Below, one piece after another: positions 50,525-59,902 of a stretch of DNA of 64,000 nt. The notes under the pieces are model-generated. The model worked only from the letters and a program-made list of their open reading frames with translations. It ran no database searches and was not told where the DNA came from. Position numbers and translations under genes: made by a program. The stretch covers positions 992,001-1,056,000 of the forward strand of contig NZ_CP108538.1 in NCBI RefSeq assembly GCF_035994185.1, read 5' to 3'. This stretch comes from Streptomyces sp. NBC_01217. Its GTDB lineage: Bacteria > Actinomycetota > Actinomycetes > Streptomycetales > Streptomycetaceae. Each line of letters begins with the position of its first letter. The stretch's first letter is position 1.

Positions 50525-51649
50525 GTGACGATTGCACCAGCGGGGCGGGGCCGGACGCGGGAACGCGGCAACGCCTCCGACGTGGCCGGGGCCGTGATTC
50601 TCGCCGCCTGCGCGATCTGGTCGTTGATCAGCGCCGCCGGGCACGAGACCGGACCGGAGGGTGTGCTGCTGGCTCTGCTCGCCGTCGCCGCGGGCTTCGC
50701 CTGCGGACGGATCTGCGGAACGCTGCTGCCGGTGGCGACCGCCACGGTCGCCGCGGTCGGGGCGCTCCTCATGGGCCTCCTCTCGCGCCATGGCATGCCG
50801 GGCGCCACGGCCACGGTGGACACGGCGCCCGGTCACACCGGGGCCGCCGCCGCACTGCTGGTGCTCGCAGCGGGCGCCGCGTGCTGCGCGGCGGCGGCGG
50901 CCCGGCAGGCACCGCTGCGGTTCACCCTGCGGCTGCTGGCGTTCGGTACGGCCTGCGCCGCGCTGCAGCTGCGCTCGGTGGCCGGATTCGCCGCGGCACT
51001 CGGGGTGCTGCTCTGTTCGCTGGCCGCAGCCCGCATGCGGCAGCGGCTGCTCGGTCTCGCCGGGCTCGCGCTGGCCACCGGCCTCGTCGTCGGCATGTCA
51101 TGGGCGGTCGCCGCGGACACTCTGCCCCAGGGCCTCATGGTGTCCCTGGAGGGTCCGCTCACCGCGAACCGGGTGCAGCTGTGGCAGGACGCGCTGGAGC
51201 TGGCCCACGAGCATCCGGTTCTGGGCGTCGGCCCCGGGCGGTTCGCCGAACTGAGCCCGACCGTGGAGCAGACCGTCCGCTCCGACGGCAGACCGCACTC
51301 GGCGCCGCTGCAGCAGGCGGCCGAGCAGGGGGTGGTCGGGGTGGTGCTGCTGGGCTCGGCCTTCGGCTGGCTGCTGTACGTGCTGTGGCGGTCGCCCCGC
51401 ACCACGGCCGTCGTTCTGACTGCGGGGGCCGCGCTGGCCGCACTCGCGGTGCTGGCGAGCGTCGGCAATGCCCTCAGCTTCACGCCGGTGACCGCGGGGG
51501 CGGGGCTGCTCGCGGGGCTGGCATCGGCCCGGCGGCCCATCGGCGACGGTACGACGGGGGCGGACGGGGCGCGTGGTGCGGGCGGGACCGCCCATGGTCC
51601 TCGTGGCAGAGCCCGCCGCGCGCGGCCGACGGACCGCACCCCGCTCTGA
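50525..51649 (+). CDS. O-antigen-ligase-like integral membrane protein
   Basis: 374 residues from GTG 50525; longer starts to 50351 would add a Pro-rich non-membrane stretch. About ten Ala/Leu/Val helices. The short motif LTANRVQLWQDALELAHEHPVLGVGPGRFAE is the hallmark of Wzy/WaaL O-antigen polymerase-ligase proteins, followed by SAPLQQAAEQGVVGVVLLG. It is divergent from lnt. Streptomyces has no O-antigen, so it probably acts on another lipid-linked glycan. A basic tail of about 35 residues is cytoplasmic. Confidence 0.8.
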   Translation: MTIAPAGRGRTRERGNASDVAGAVILAACAIWSLISAAGHETGPEGVLLALLAVAAGFACGRICGTLLPVATATVAAVGALLMGLLSRHGMPGATATVDTAPGHTGAAAALLVLAAGAACCAAAAARQAPLRFTLRLLAFGTACAALQLRSVAGFAAALGVLLCSLAAARMRQRLLGLAGLALATGLVVGMSWAVAADTLPQGLMVSLEGPLTANRVQLWQDALELAHEHPVLGVGPGRFAELSPTVEQTVRSDGRPHSAPLQQAAEQGVVGVVLLGSAFGWLLYVLWRSPRTTAVVLTAGAALAALAVLASVGNALSFTPVTAGAGLLAGLASARRPIGDGTTGADGARGAGGTAHGPRGRARRARPTDRTPL

Positions 51650-51682
51650 GCCGTCCCGGGCCCCCCGGCCCGCCTCCTGCGA

Positions 51683-52246
51683 TCAGGCCCCGGCGGGCGC
51701 GCCGGTCGCCGGCAGATGCAGGCGCTCGCGGATGAACCGTACGCCCGCTTCCGCGTCGTCGACCGTGATGGTGAACGTCCTGTCGTCACCGAGCCGGAGC
51801 ACCAGGCCCTCGCCCCTGCGGACCACCACGGCCGTGCCCTGCTCCGGGCGCCAGCGGCAGCCCCAGCCGCCCCACTGGCGCGGGGTGACCTCGGGTACGA
51901 ACTCCGCACCCACCACATGGGTGAGCAGAATCCGGCGGCGTGGCAGGCCCAAGTGGCCGCAGCGCACTTCGATGGCGTCCCCGTCGACCCTGACGGCCAC
52001 GTTCACGAAGGCGAGAGTGCCGAACAGCATGAGCAGTCCGGCGGCGACACAACCGGTCACGGCCATCAGCAGCGCAATGATTCCGGAGGCCCAGTCGGAG
52101 GTGACGGCCAGCTGGATGCCGAGCGCCAGACAGGCCGCGCCACCGGCGGCGAGTACCCACTGGGCCCGGTTGGTGGCCCGGCCGATCCAGACGTCGGAGT
52201 GGGGGTCTGCTCCGGTGTGCCTCGGTTTTCGGGGGTGGTCCCTCAT
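51683..52246 (-). CDS. Membrane protein with PH-like domain
   Basis: 187 residues from ATG 52246. Two membrane helices at about residues 27-75 (WVLAAGGAACLALGIQL, GIIALLMAVTGCVAAGLLML) are followed by a beta-rich part (VNVAVRVDGDAIEVRCGHLGLPRRRILLTHV, VVVRRGEGLVLRLGDDRTFTITVDDAEAGVRFI) of the bacterial PH-domain type. It converges with the O-antigen-ligase-like gene (33-nt gap). Function unknown. Confidence 0.75.
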   Translation of the reverse strand: MRDHPRKPRHTGADPHSDVWIGRATNRAQWVLAAGGAACLALGIQLAVTSDWASGIIALLMAVTGCVAAGLLMLFGTLAFVNVAVRVDGDAIEVRCGHLGLPRRRILLTHVVGAEFVPEVTPRQWGGWGCRWRPEQGTAVVVRRGEGLVLRLGDDRTFTITVDDAEAGVRFIRERLHLPATGAPAGA

Positions 52247-52305
52247 GTCAAGCAGCGTACTCAGGATTCCGCACGCCGGGGATGAGTCCAACGGCCCGCG
52301 CAGGG

Positions 52306-53091
52306 TCAGCGGGCGGGGCTGACGGCCCCCAGCAGCTGCCCTTCCGCGTAGGCCAGAGCGGCCTGTGGCAGGTCGCCGGTGCGTCCGCCGAGGAGGACGG
52401 TGAGACTCGCGGTGGGTTCGGCCGACGGAGCGGGTTCGGCCCCGATCCGGCGCAGTGCCTGGGCGGCGACGGCACCGGCGGAGCCGTGCAGTGCGGCGGG
52501 AGGCAGAACGGGCTGCCGCACCGCCGCACGGATGCGTTCGGCGACCAGTTCGTAATGGGTGCACCCCAGGACCACGGCTCGCACATCGCGCGGGGTGAGT
52601 GCGGCGGCCGCCCCGATGGCCCGGTCGATCGCCGCTTCGTCCGCGTGCTCCACGGCGTCGGCGAGACCCGGGCATGGGACCTCGGTGACGGCGACGGAGC
52701 GGGCGAATTCCCGGATGAGACCGCGCTGGTACGGGCTGCCCGTGGTGGCGGGCGTCGCCCAGATCGCGACGGGGCCGCCATCGGCGACGGACGGCTTGAT
52801 CGCGGGAACGGTGCCGATGACCGGCAACGCCGGCTCCAGCTCGGCGCGGAGCGCCGGCAGTGCGTGTACGGAGGCCGTGTTGCAGGCGACGATCAGTGCG
52901 TCGGGCCGGTGAGCGGCGGCCGCGCGGGCCACAGCCAGCGCGCGCGCGGTGACATCCTCGGGGGTACGCGGCCCCCAGGGCATGCTGCCGGGGTCGCTGG
53001 AGAGCACCAGATCGGCGTCGGGCCTCAGTCGGCGTACGGCGGCGGCCGCCGCGAGCAGGCCGATTCCGGAGTCCATGAGCGCGATCTTCAC
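52306..53091 (-). CDS. Asp/Glu racemase-superfamily protein
   Basis: 261 residues from GTG 53091. The two catalytic-Cys motifs of the glutamate racemase fold are both there: VACNTASVHALPAL and VLGCTHYELVAERI; MDSGIGLLAAAAAVRRLRP is the N-terminal glycine loop. Overall similarity is to MurI, but the spacing and the weak C-terminus are more like the broader racemase family, so this may not be the main cell-wall enzyme. Gene 59 nt from the divergent glycosyltransferase gene. Confidence 0.85.
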   Translation of the reverse strand: MKIALMDSGIGLLAAAAAVRRLRPDADLVLSSDPGSMPWGPRTPEDVTARALAVARAAAAHRPDALIVACNTASVHALPALRAELEPALPVIGTVPAIKPSVADGGPVAIWATPATTGSPYQRGLIREFARSVAVTEVPCPGLADAVEHADEAAIDRAIGAAAALTPRDVRAVVLGCTHYELVAERIRAAVRQPVLPPAALHGSAGAVAAQALRRIGAEPAPSAEPTASLTVLLGGRTGDLPQAALAYAEGQLLGAVSPAR

Positions 53092-53149
53092 CCGGTCACC
53101 ATAGTCGACCGCCCTTGCGGTTCCGGCACAGTGGGGCAGACTGCGGCGA

Positions 53150-54322
53150 ATGAGCGCCGTTGCCTGGATCGCCGTGGGTTCGCTGGCCGCATGGGTGTGG
53201 CTGCTGCTGGGACAGGGGTTCTTCTGGCGGACCGACCAGCGGCTGCCACGCCGCGAGGCCCCGGAGCGCTGGCCCTTTGTGGCGATCGTCGTGCCCGCAC
53301 GTGACGAGGCCGACATGCTTCCGGTGAGCCTGCCATCACTGCTGGCGCAGGACTATCCGGGGGCCGCGGAGATCTTCCTCGTCGACGACTGCAGCAAGGA
53401 CGGCACCGGAGATGTCGCCCGGGCCCTGTCCGTACGGCACGGAGGCCTGCCCGTGACGGTGGTGTCGCCCGGTGAGCCGGAGCCGGGCTGGACGGGCAAG
53501 CTCTGGGCCGTGCGGCACGGGATCTCGCTGGCCCGGGCCCGGGAACCGGAGTATCTGCTGCTCACGGACGCCGATATCGCCCATGAGCCGGACAGTCTGC
53601 GGGAGCTGGTCGCCGCCGCCGAGTCGGGCGGCTTCGACATGGTCTCGCAGATGGCCCGGTTGCGGGTGTCGAGTGTCTGGGAGCGGCTGGTCGTGCCGGC
53701 CTTCGTCTACTTCTTCTCACAGCTCTATCCGTTCCGGTGGGTGAACCGGGCGCGGGCCCGGACGGCCGCGGCGGCCGGCGGCTGCGTGCTGCTGCGGACG
53801 GAGGCGGCGGACCGGGCGCGGGTGCCGGAGTCGATCCGGCAGGCGGTGATCGACGATGTGTCGCTGGCGCGGGCGGTGCAGCGCAGTGGCGGGCGGATCT
53901 GGCTGGGGCTCGCGGAGCGGGTGGACAGCGTGCGGCCGTATCCGCGGCTGGCGGATCTGTGGCGGATGGTGTCGCGGAGCGCGTACGCCCAGTTGCGGCA
54001 CAGTCCGCTGCTGCTCCTGGGGACGGTGCTGGGGCTCGCGCTGGTCTATCTCGCGCCGCCGGTCACGCTCGTCGCCGGGCTGCTGGGCGGTGCGCCGGTG
54101 GCTGCGTGGGCGGGCGGGCTGGCGTGGGCGGTGATGGCCGGGTCGTACATGCCGATGCTGGGCTACTACCGGCAGTCGCTCTGGCTGGCGCCGCTGCTGC
54201 CGTTCACCGCGGTGCTGTATCTGCTGATGACGGTCGATTCGGCGGTGCAGCACCACCGGGGCCGGGGCGCGGCCTGGAAGGGGCGTACATACGCCCGTCC
54301 CGAGGCCGCGCCGGACCGCTGA
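53150..54322 (+). CDS. HpnB-like family-2 glycosyltransferase
   Basis: 390 residues. One N-terminal membrane helix, then the GT2 domain: VAIVVPARDEADMLPVSLPSLLAQDYPGAAEIFLVDDCSKDGT, GWTGKLWAVRHG, LLLTDADIAHEP (the metal-binding DxD) and VIDDVSLARAVQRSGGRI, then about three C-terminal helices. PARDEADMLP...TDADI...SQLYPFRWVN matches the hopene-associated glycosyltransferase HpnB family. No other hopanoid gene is in the window, so the acceptor is uncertain. Confidence 0.87.
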   Translation: MSAVAWIAVGSLAAWVWLLLGQGFFWRTDQRLPRREAPERWPFVAIVVPARDEADMLPVSLPSLLAQDYPGAAEIFLVDDCSKDGTGDVARALSVRHGGLPVTVVSPGEPEPGWTGKLWAVRHGISLARAREPEYLLLTDADIAHEPDSLRELVAAAESGGFDMVSQMARLRVSSVWERLVVPAFVYFFSQLYPFRWVNRARARTAAAAGGCVLLRTEAADRARVPESIRQAVIDDVSLARAVQRSGGRIWLGLAERVDSVRPYPRLADLWRMVSRSAYAQLRHSPLLLLGTVLGLALVYLAPPVTLVAGLLGGAPVAAWAGGLAWAVMAGSYMPMLGYYRQSLWLAPLLPFTAVLYLLMTVDSAVQHHRGRGAAWKGRTYARPEAAPDR

Positions 54323-54374
54323 GCGGAGCCGGCCGTGGGGCCATGGCCGCGGTGGCGTCCGGACTCGTGCCGGG

Positions 54375-55706
54375 TCACTTACGGCCGGGTGTCCAGTTCA
54401 TGCCCCATCCGTAGGCGTAGTCGATGGTGCGCTGCGGGCTCACCCCGCGCTCGGGTACGAGATAGCGGGCCTCGCGCTGGACCGTGAGGTCTCCCCCGTT
54501 GTTGGTGAGGAGCGCGAGGGCGCAGACGGTGGACGGCACGGTGCATTCGTCCAGTGAGAAGTCGATCGGGGCACCGTGCTGCGGCTGGAGGGTGACAGTG
54601 GCATGGAGATCGGCGAAACTCCGGGCGCCCTCATAGATGGTGACGAAGATCAGGACGCGACGGAGCTTGCCCTTCTGGTCGAGGTTGACCGTGAGGTTCT
54701 CACCGGTGGAGACGGCCCCGGTGCGGTCGTCTCCGTCGAGATGGATATACGGCGGCTGCCGGAGTGCGCCGAACGCGTTTCCGAGGGCCTGCACGACTCC
54801 CTTGCGGCCGTCGGTGAGTTCGTAGAGGGCGCAGAGATCAAGATCGAGATCCGCGTGGTTGGCGACCGCCCTGCCGAGTTTGCTTCCCCAGCCCTTGAAC
54901 TGTTTGCGCACTTCCCAGTTGAGATTGACTCGGAGGGTTCCCGAAGTGCCGCCCTGTTTGGCGAGGGAGACCGATGGAGCGTCCTTGGTGAGTGTCACCT
55001 TGGACAGCCGGACGGGCTGGGCGGCAGGAGGTGCGGGAGGCGCCGGGGGCGCCGTCGGCGGTGCGGGCGAAAGCACCGGCGGGGGTGGCGGAAGCTGGTC
55101 AACCCGCGTTCCGTGCGGGGGCTGTTGAGGCGGCAGGGGCTTCTGATACGGCTGAGACTGTTGCGGCTGCTGGGACTGCTGCGGCTCATCGACGGAAATA
55201 CCGAAGTCCGTCGCGAGACCTTCGAGGCCGGTGCCGTATCCCTGGCCGACGGCGCGGAATTTCCAGGAGCCCTGGCGGCGGTAGAGCTCCCCGAGAATGA
55301 ATGCGGTCTCCACCGTCGCGTCCGCGCTGTCGAAGCGCGCGATCTCCGAGCCGTCCGCCACGTCCGTGATCCGTACGTACAGTCCCGTCACCTGTCCGAA
55401 GGTGCCGCCGTCCGCGGAGGCCGCCAGGACCACACGCTCGATGACCGGCTCGATGCGCGCCAGATCCACCGCGAGGCTGTCCGTCGCCCCGTCGCCGGAG
55501 GTCCGCTTGCCCTCGTGGCGTACCGCACCGGATGCGTGGGAGGGCTGGTTGTAAAAGACGAAGTCCGCGTCGTTGCGCACCTTTCCCGATACGAGAAGGA
55601 TCGCCGAGCCGTCCACATCCGGTGTCCCCGGGGAGGTGCGCCACCCCAATTCGACCCGCACGGCCTGAGCCGCCACCGGAACATTGGTTCCCTTTAGCAT
55701 GGTCAT
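54375..55706 (-). CDS. Twin TerD-domain protein with Pro/Gln linker
   Basis: 443 residues from ATG 55706 (GGGGGCGAG upstream). Domain 1 (about 1-170): [43 protein letters not shown], and REL-type [21 protein letters not shown] low-complexity linker of Gln/Pro (about 180-250) follows. Domain 2 (about 260-443): [34 protein letters not shown] and [10 protein letters not shown]. TerD domains bind Ca2+ and occur in tellurite/phage-stress systems and in Streptomyces development. The first domain looks complete; the second is a more divergent copy. Confidence 0.88.
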   Translation of the reverse strand: MTMLKGTNVPVAAQAVRVELGWRTSPGTPDVDGSAILLVSGKVRNDADFVFYNQPSHASGAVRHEGKRTSGDGATDSLAVDLARIEPVIERVVLAASADGGTFGQVTGLYVRITDVADGSEIARFDSADATVETAFILGELYRRQGSWKFRAVGQGYGTGLEGLATDFGISVDEPQQSQQPQQSQPYQKPLPPQQPPHGTRVDQLPPPPPVLSPAPPTAPPAPPAPPAAQPVRLSKVTLTKDAPSVSLAKQGGTSGTLRVNLNWEVRKQFKGWGSKLGRAVANHADLDLDLCALYELTDGRKGVVQALGNAFGALRQPPYIHLDGDDRTGAVSTGENLTVNLDQKGKLRRVLIFVTIYEGARSFADLHATVTLQPQHGAPIDFSLDECTVPSTVCALALLTNNGGDLTVQREARYLVPERGVSPQRTIDYAYGWGMNWTPGRK

Positions 55707-55972
55707 GCTCGCCCCCATCGCGAGTCCGGCTGCCCGACTTTCCCCCGCCAACCTAATCCCCGGCCCCGTGCGAGGCCCACAGTGGCGCAGATCCCGACTG
55801 TCGATCCGCCGGTAACCCCTCGTGAACTTGCCCTTTACACGATCTCAACGCGTCCGGACGCCCTTTTTTCCCAAGTTCGCTCGCATTGGGGATCGTGGTT
55901 CACTCACAACCCGTAAAACAACCCTCTTATCGGGCTCCCCAACCAGCACATCGTGGGCTTAACTTAGGTGTC

Positions 55973-56443
55973 ATGACCTCCCCCCGCTCCACCTACGGCG
56001 GCGGCTACTACGCCGCACCGTCGTTCCCCGACACTCCGATCTACGACTCCCTGGTCGCGGAGCGGGGTACCCCTCAGATCGCTCCGATCCGAGTGCCTGC
56101 CGCCTATGACACCGGCAACAGCTATCTGCCGGCTCTCCCGGCGGCCCTGCCGGCCCTTCCCCCGGCACCTTCCCAGCCCACCCAGTCCTACGGCTACCCG
56201 CAGCCGGCCCAGCAGGGTTATGCGCCGATGCAGCCCGCACAGTTGCAGCAGACCCCGGCGCCGTACATCCCGCAGCAGCCGACCGCGGCCCGCGGTGGGT
56301 ACCAGGCGCCCTATCCGCAGCAGCAGCGGCCCGCGCCCGGCACCGGCTACGAGGCGATGCGTCCGGCGTCGCCGCGCCCCGCCCCGGCGCCCTCGCCCTA
56401 CGAGGACCCGTACAACCGCCCGTACCAGGGCCGGGGGTACTGA
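55973..56443 (+). CDS. Pro/Gln/Tyr-rich protein (possibly DUF6643)
   Basis: 156 residues from ATG 55973, with a TAACTT element ending 8 bp before it and no ribosome binding site, so probably leaderless. The first 50 residues (TSPRSTYGGGYYAAPSFPDTPIYDSLVAERGTPQIAPIRVPAAYDTG) are conserved in Streptomyces as I recall; the rest is a disordered run of Pro, Gln, Ala and Tyr. It is divergent from the TerD gene across 266 nt. Function unknown. Confidence 0.75.
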   Translation: MTSPRSTYGGGYYAAPSFPDTPIYDSLVAERGTPQIAPIRVPAAYDTGNSYLPALPAALPALPPAPSQPTQSYGYPQPAQQGYAPMQPAQLQQTPAPYIPQQPTAARGGYQAPYPQQQRPAPGTGYEAMRPASPRPAPAPSPYEDPYNRPYQGRGY

Positions 56444-56706
56444 GCCGGACACAGCACACACGGTCGCACGAGGTCGTCGTCGAGCCATGGGGACTCGACG
56501 GCAGCCTCGGCGTTCCCCGCACCGGCGGCGCGGCCCCTCGGGGCTCACGCGCGCCCCGGAGGGACCGTCGGGTCCGGCCGGGTGAAACGGGGAACTCACG
56601 GGGGTGGTCAGCGCGTTGACCGGGTGAGGTTGCTCTCTCTTCGCTGCTTCGGCGAGCGAAGCGTGCCGTATCGCGTTAAGACGGATACGGAAGGGGGTGC
56701 GGGACT

Positions 56707-57315
56707 GTGCGAGCGGTTACGGGAGTGTGGCGCTGGCGGCGCAATCCCCTGCGCCGCGCCACCGACCGGTGCGAGGCATGGGTGGCTCTTGTCGCGCTGC
56801 TCCTCATGCTGCTGGCCGCGCCGGCAGTGGGCTGGGTGTGCGGTTCGCTCACCGACGACGCCCTGCAGAAATCGGTGCGGGCCCAGCAGGCCAAGCGTCA
56901 TGCCACGACCGCGGTCGTGCTGCGCCGGGCGCGGGGCACGGCGCATTTCGCCACCGATCCCGAGGTGTCCTCGGAGCGCACCACGCAGACCGCGGTGGTG
57001 GCGCGCTGGAAGGCCCCGGACGGCACGGACCGCCGCGGTACGGTGACCACCACCTCCCACAGGACGGGTCCCGGGGCCGAGGTGGAGATCTGGACGGACC
57101 TCGAAGGACGCCCCGCGCTGCGGCCCATGGATGCTCCGACGGCCCATACGCATGCGGTGCTGGCCGGGTTCGGGGTGATGTTGCTCGCCGTCGGTCTGAT
57201 CGAGGGCGGCAGGCGTCTGATCGTCTGGCACATGGTGCGGGGGCGGTACATCCGGATCGACCGGGCCTGGTCGAAGGCCGGTCCGGACTGGGGCAGGACC
57301 GGAACCGGCAGCTGA
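56707..57315 (+). CDS. Rv1733c-like two-span membrane protein
   Basis: 202 residues from GTG 56707. WRRNPLRRATDRCEAWVALVALLLMLLAAPAVGW is the family's typical N-terminal motif and first helix. An extracytoplasmic domain of about 100 residues follows (TAVVLRRARGTAHFATDPE, VARWKAPDGTDRRGTVTT, VEIWTDLEGRP), then the second helix and a short basic tail. Relatives of mycobacterial Rv1733c are numerous in Streptomyces and uncharacterised. Confidence 0.85.
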   Translation: MRAVTGVWRWRRNPLRRATDRCEAWVALVALLLMLLAAPAVGWVCGSLTDDALQKSVRAQQAKRHATTAVVLRRARGTAHFATDPEVSSERTTQTAVVARWKAPDGTDRRGTVTTTSHRTGPGAEVEIWTDLEGRPALRPMDAPTAHTHAVLAGFGVMLLAVGLIEGGRRLIVWHMVRGRYIRIDRAWSKAGPDWGRTGTGS

Positions 57316-57466
57316 TCAGCTGCGGATCGGGTCAACTCCCGCCCGCCGCGCGCGCTACGGTGGACCGGCCTGCCCGCTTCCTCGGTGGGCGGCCCGGGGT
57401 TCGTCGCTGCCTGAAGGCCGGTGACACGGGCATCACACACGCACGAGGTGGGGGCACAACAGCGCC

Positions 57467-59902
57467 ATGGCACAGGGCACGGTCCAGGTGACGCACACCG
57501 GCACATCGCGGTGGCGGCGCCGCACAGGCGAATACGCCTCCCTCACCGCAGCCCTGGAGGCCGCGGCGGACGGCGATGTCCTCACCATCGCGCCCGGCAC
57601 CTACCGGGAGAATCTGGTCCTGCACCGCGCGGTGACGCTGCGCGGCCCCGAGGGCTCGGTCGGTTCCGTACGGATCGCGCCGGTCGACGGCGTGCCGCTG
57701 ACCGTCCGAGCGTCCGCCGTCGTCTCCGACCTGCATGTGGAGGGCCAGGACTCGACGGCCCCGGCGCTGCTCGTCGAGGACGGCGCGCCGGAGCTCGCGG
57801 ATCTGCGGATCGTCACGCGTTCGGCCGCCGGGATCGAGGTGCGCGGCGCCGCCCGGCCGAACGTGCGCCGGTGCACGGTCGACAACCCGGCCGGGGTCGG
57901 CATAGCCGTACTCGACGGCGCGGGCGGGGTGTTCGAGCAGTGCGAGGTCGTCTCGGCCGGCCAGTCCGGTATCTCGGTACGTGACGGCGCGCATCCGCGT
58001 CTTGAGCGCTGCCGGGTCCACCATGCATCGGGCGCCGGGCTGAGCGTCACCGGCGAGGGCAGCGGTCTGGAGGCCGTCGGCTGCGAGGTGTACGAGATCA
58101 AGGGCAGCGGCATACAGGTGACCGCTCGCGCGGCCGCCCACCTCACCGACTGCACGGTGCACCGCACTTCGGCGGACGGGATCACGCTCGACACCGACGC
58201 CGTGCTGACGCTCGCCGACTGCGACATCCACGACATCCCCGAGAACGCGGTGGATCTGCGTTCCCGCTCGGTCCTCACTCTGACCCGCTCCACGGTGCGC
58301 CGCTTCGGCCGAAACGGTCTGTCGGTCTGGGATCCCGGCACCCGTGTCGATGCCAACCAGTGCGAGATCCATGACAGTACGGGCGATTACCCGGCGGTCT
58401 GGGTGAGCGACGGGGCCACCGTGATACTGGACTCCTGCCGGGTCCATGACGTGCCGGACGCCATCTTCGTGCTCGACCGGGGTTCGCGCGCCGATGTGGT
58501 CGACAGCGATCTGTCCCAGATCCGCAACACCGCGGTTTCCGTGAGCGACGGGGCGACCGCCCAACTCGACGACTGCCGCATCCGCGAGGCGTCCACCGGT
58601 GCCTGGTTCCGCGATCACGGCAGCGGCGGCACACTGAACAACTGCACCATCGACGCGGCACAGACCGGAGTGATCGTCACCAAGGGCGCCGACCCGACGA
58701 TCGAGCGCTGCACGGTCACCTCGCCCGCCGAGGCCGGTTTCTATGTCTCCGCCGAGGGCCGCGGCACCTTCCACAGCTGCCGGGTCACCGGCAGCGAGGG
58801 CTATGGCTTCCATGTGATGGACGGCTGCCGTACGACACTGACCCATTGCCGCACCGAGCGGTGCGCCCGCGGTGGTTACGAGTTCGCCGAGGGCGGCTCC
58901 CACGGCGACGGCCAGGGAGCGGGGCCCGTCGTGGAGGACTGCACGAGCGACGAGAGCGCGCTGCGCACACCCGCTCCCCCGGCCCCGGCCGTGGTGACGG
59001 CGACCCAGTCGGCCCCCGGGCTGCTCGGCGCCATCCCCGCACAGCGTGCCGTCGAACCCGCCCCGGCCGAGGTGCCCGCCGCCGGGCCGGTGCGCGCGTC
59101 GGACGCCGTCCTCGGTGAACTGGACGCGCTGGTGGGCCTGGACAGCGTCAAGCGCGAGGTGCGCGCCCTCACGGACATGATCGAGGTCGGCCGCCGTCGC
59201 CAGGAGGCCGGGCTCAAGGCCGCGTCGGTACGGCGCCATCTCGTCTTCACCGGCTCACCCGGCACCGGCAAGACCACCGTGGCCCGGCTGTACGGCGAGA
59301 TCCTCGCCTCGCTCGGGGTGCTGGAGCGGGGCCATCTGGTCGAGGTGTCCCGCGTCGATCTGGTCGGCGAGCACATCGGCTCGACAGCGATCCGCACCCA
59401 GGAGGCCTTCGACCGGGCTCGCGGCGGGGTGTTGTTCGTCGACGAGGCGTACGCCCTGTCACCCGAGGACTCCGGCCGGGACTTCGGCCGGGAGGCGATA
59501 GACACGCTCGTGAAGCTGATGGAGGACCACCGGGACGCGGTGGTCGTCATCGTCGCCGGGTACACCCATGAGATGGAGCGGTTCCTCACCGTCAACCCCG
59601 GTGTGGCGTCCCGTTTCTCACGGACCATCACCTTCAGCGACTACGAGCCCGCCGAGCTGCTGCGGATCGTCGGGCAGCAGGCCGACGAGCAGGAGTACAG
59701 CCTGGCCTCCGGGACCGGGGAAGCGCTGCTGAAGTACTTCACGGAGCTTCCCAAGGGCCCGGCCTTCGGTAATGGCCGCACGGCCCGCCAGACCTTCGAG
59801 TCGATGGTGGAGCGGCATGCGGGCCGGGTCGCCCAGCTCACCGAGCCGAGCACGGACGACCTCACGCTCCTGCACCCGGAGGATCTGCCGGAGCTCCCCT
59901 GA
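57467..59902 (+). CDS. Right-handed beta-helix fused to CbxX/EccA-type AAA+ ATPase
   Basis: 811 residues from ATG 57467 (GAGGTGGGG upstream). Residues about 15-470 form a long parallel beta-helix: short repeats of about 23 residues such as [56 protein letters not shown] Pro/Ala linker leads to the AAA+ domain with Walker [10 protein letters not shown] (residues 596-604), Walker B VLFVDEA with Asp659-Glu660, and an arginine-rich sensor. The ATPase part is like CbxX/CfqX and the EccA/SpoVK group. The helix may bind carbohydrate or protein; the fusion suggests an ATP-driven remodeller of that ligand. It overlaps the next gene's end by 41 bp. Confidence 0.88.
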   Translation: MAQGTVQVTHTGTSRWRRRTGEYASLTAALEAAADGDVLTIAPGTYRENLVLHRAVTLRGPEGSVGSVRIAPVDGVPLTVRASAVVSDLHVEGQDSTAPALLVEDGAPELADLRIVTRSAAGIEVRGAARPNVRRCTVDNPAGVGIAVLDGAGGVFEQCEVVSAGQSGISVRDGAHPRLERCRVHHASGAGLSVTGEGSGLEAVGCEVYEIKGSGIQVTARAAAHLTDCTVHRTSADGITLDTDAVLTLADCDIHDIPENAVDLRSRSVLTLTRSTVRRFGRNGLSVWDPGTRVDANQCEIHDSTGDYPAVWVSDGATVILDSCRVHDVPDAIFVLDRGSRADVVDSDLSQIRNTAVSVSDGATAQLDDCRIREASTGAWFRDHGSGGTLNNCTIDAAQTGVIVTKGADPTIERCTVTSPAEAGFYVSAEGRGTFHSCRVTGSEGYGFHVMDGCRTTLTHCRTERCARGGYEFAEGGSHGDGQGAGPVVEDCTSDESALRTPAPPAPAVVTATQSAPGLLGAIPAQRAVEPAPAEVPAAGPVRASDAVLGELDALVGLDSVKREVRALTDMIEVGRRRQEAGLKAASVRRHLVFTGSPGTGKTTVARLYGEILASLGVLERGHLVEVSRVDLVGEHIGSTAIRTQEAFDRARGGVLFVDEAYALSPEDSGRDFGREAIDTLVKLMEDHRDAVVVIVAGYTHEMERFLTVNPGVASRFSRTITFSDYEPAELLRIVGQQADEQEYSLASGTGEALLKYFTELPKGPAFGNGRTARQTFESMVERHAGRVAQLTEPSTDDLTLLHPEDLPELP

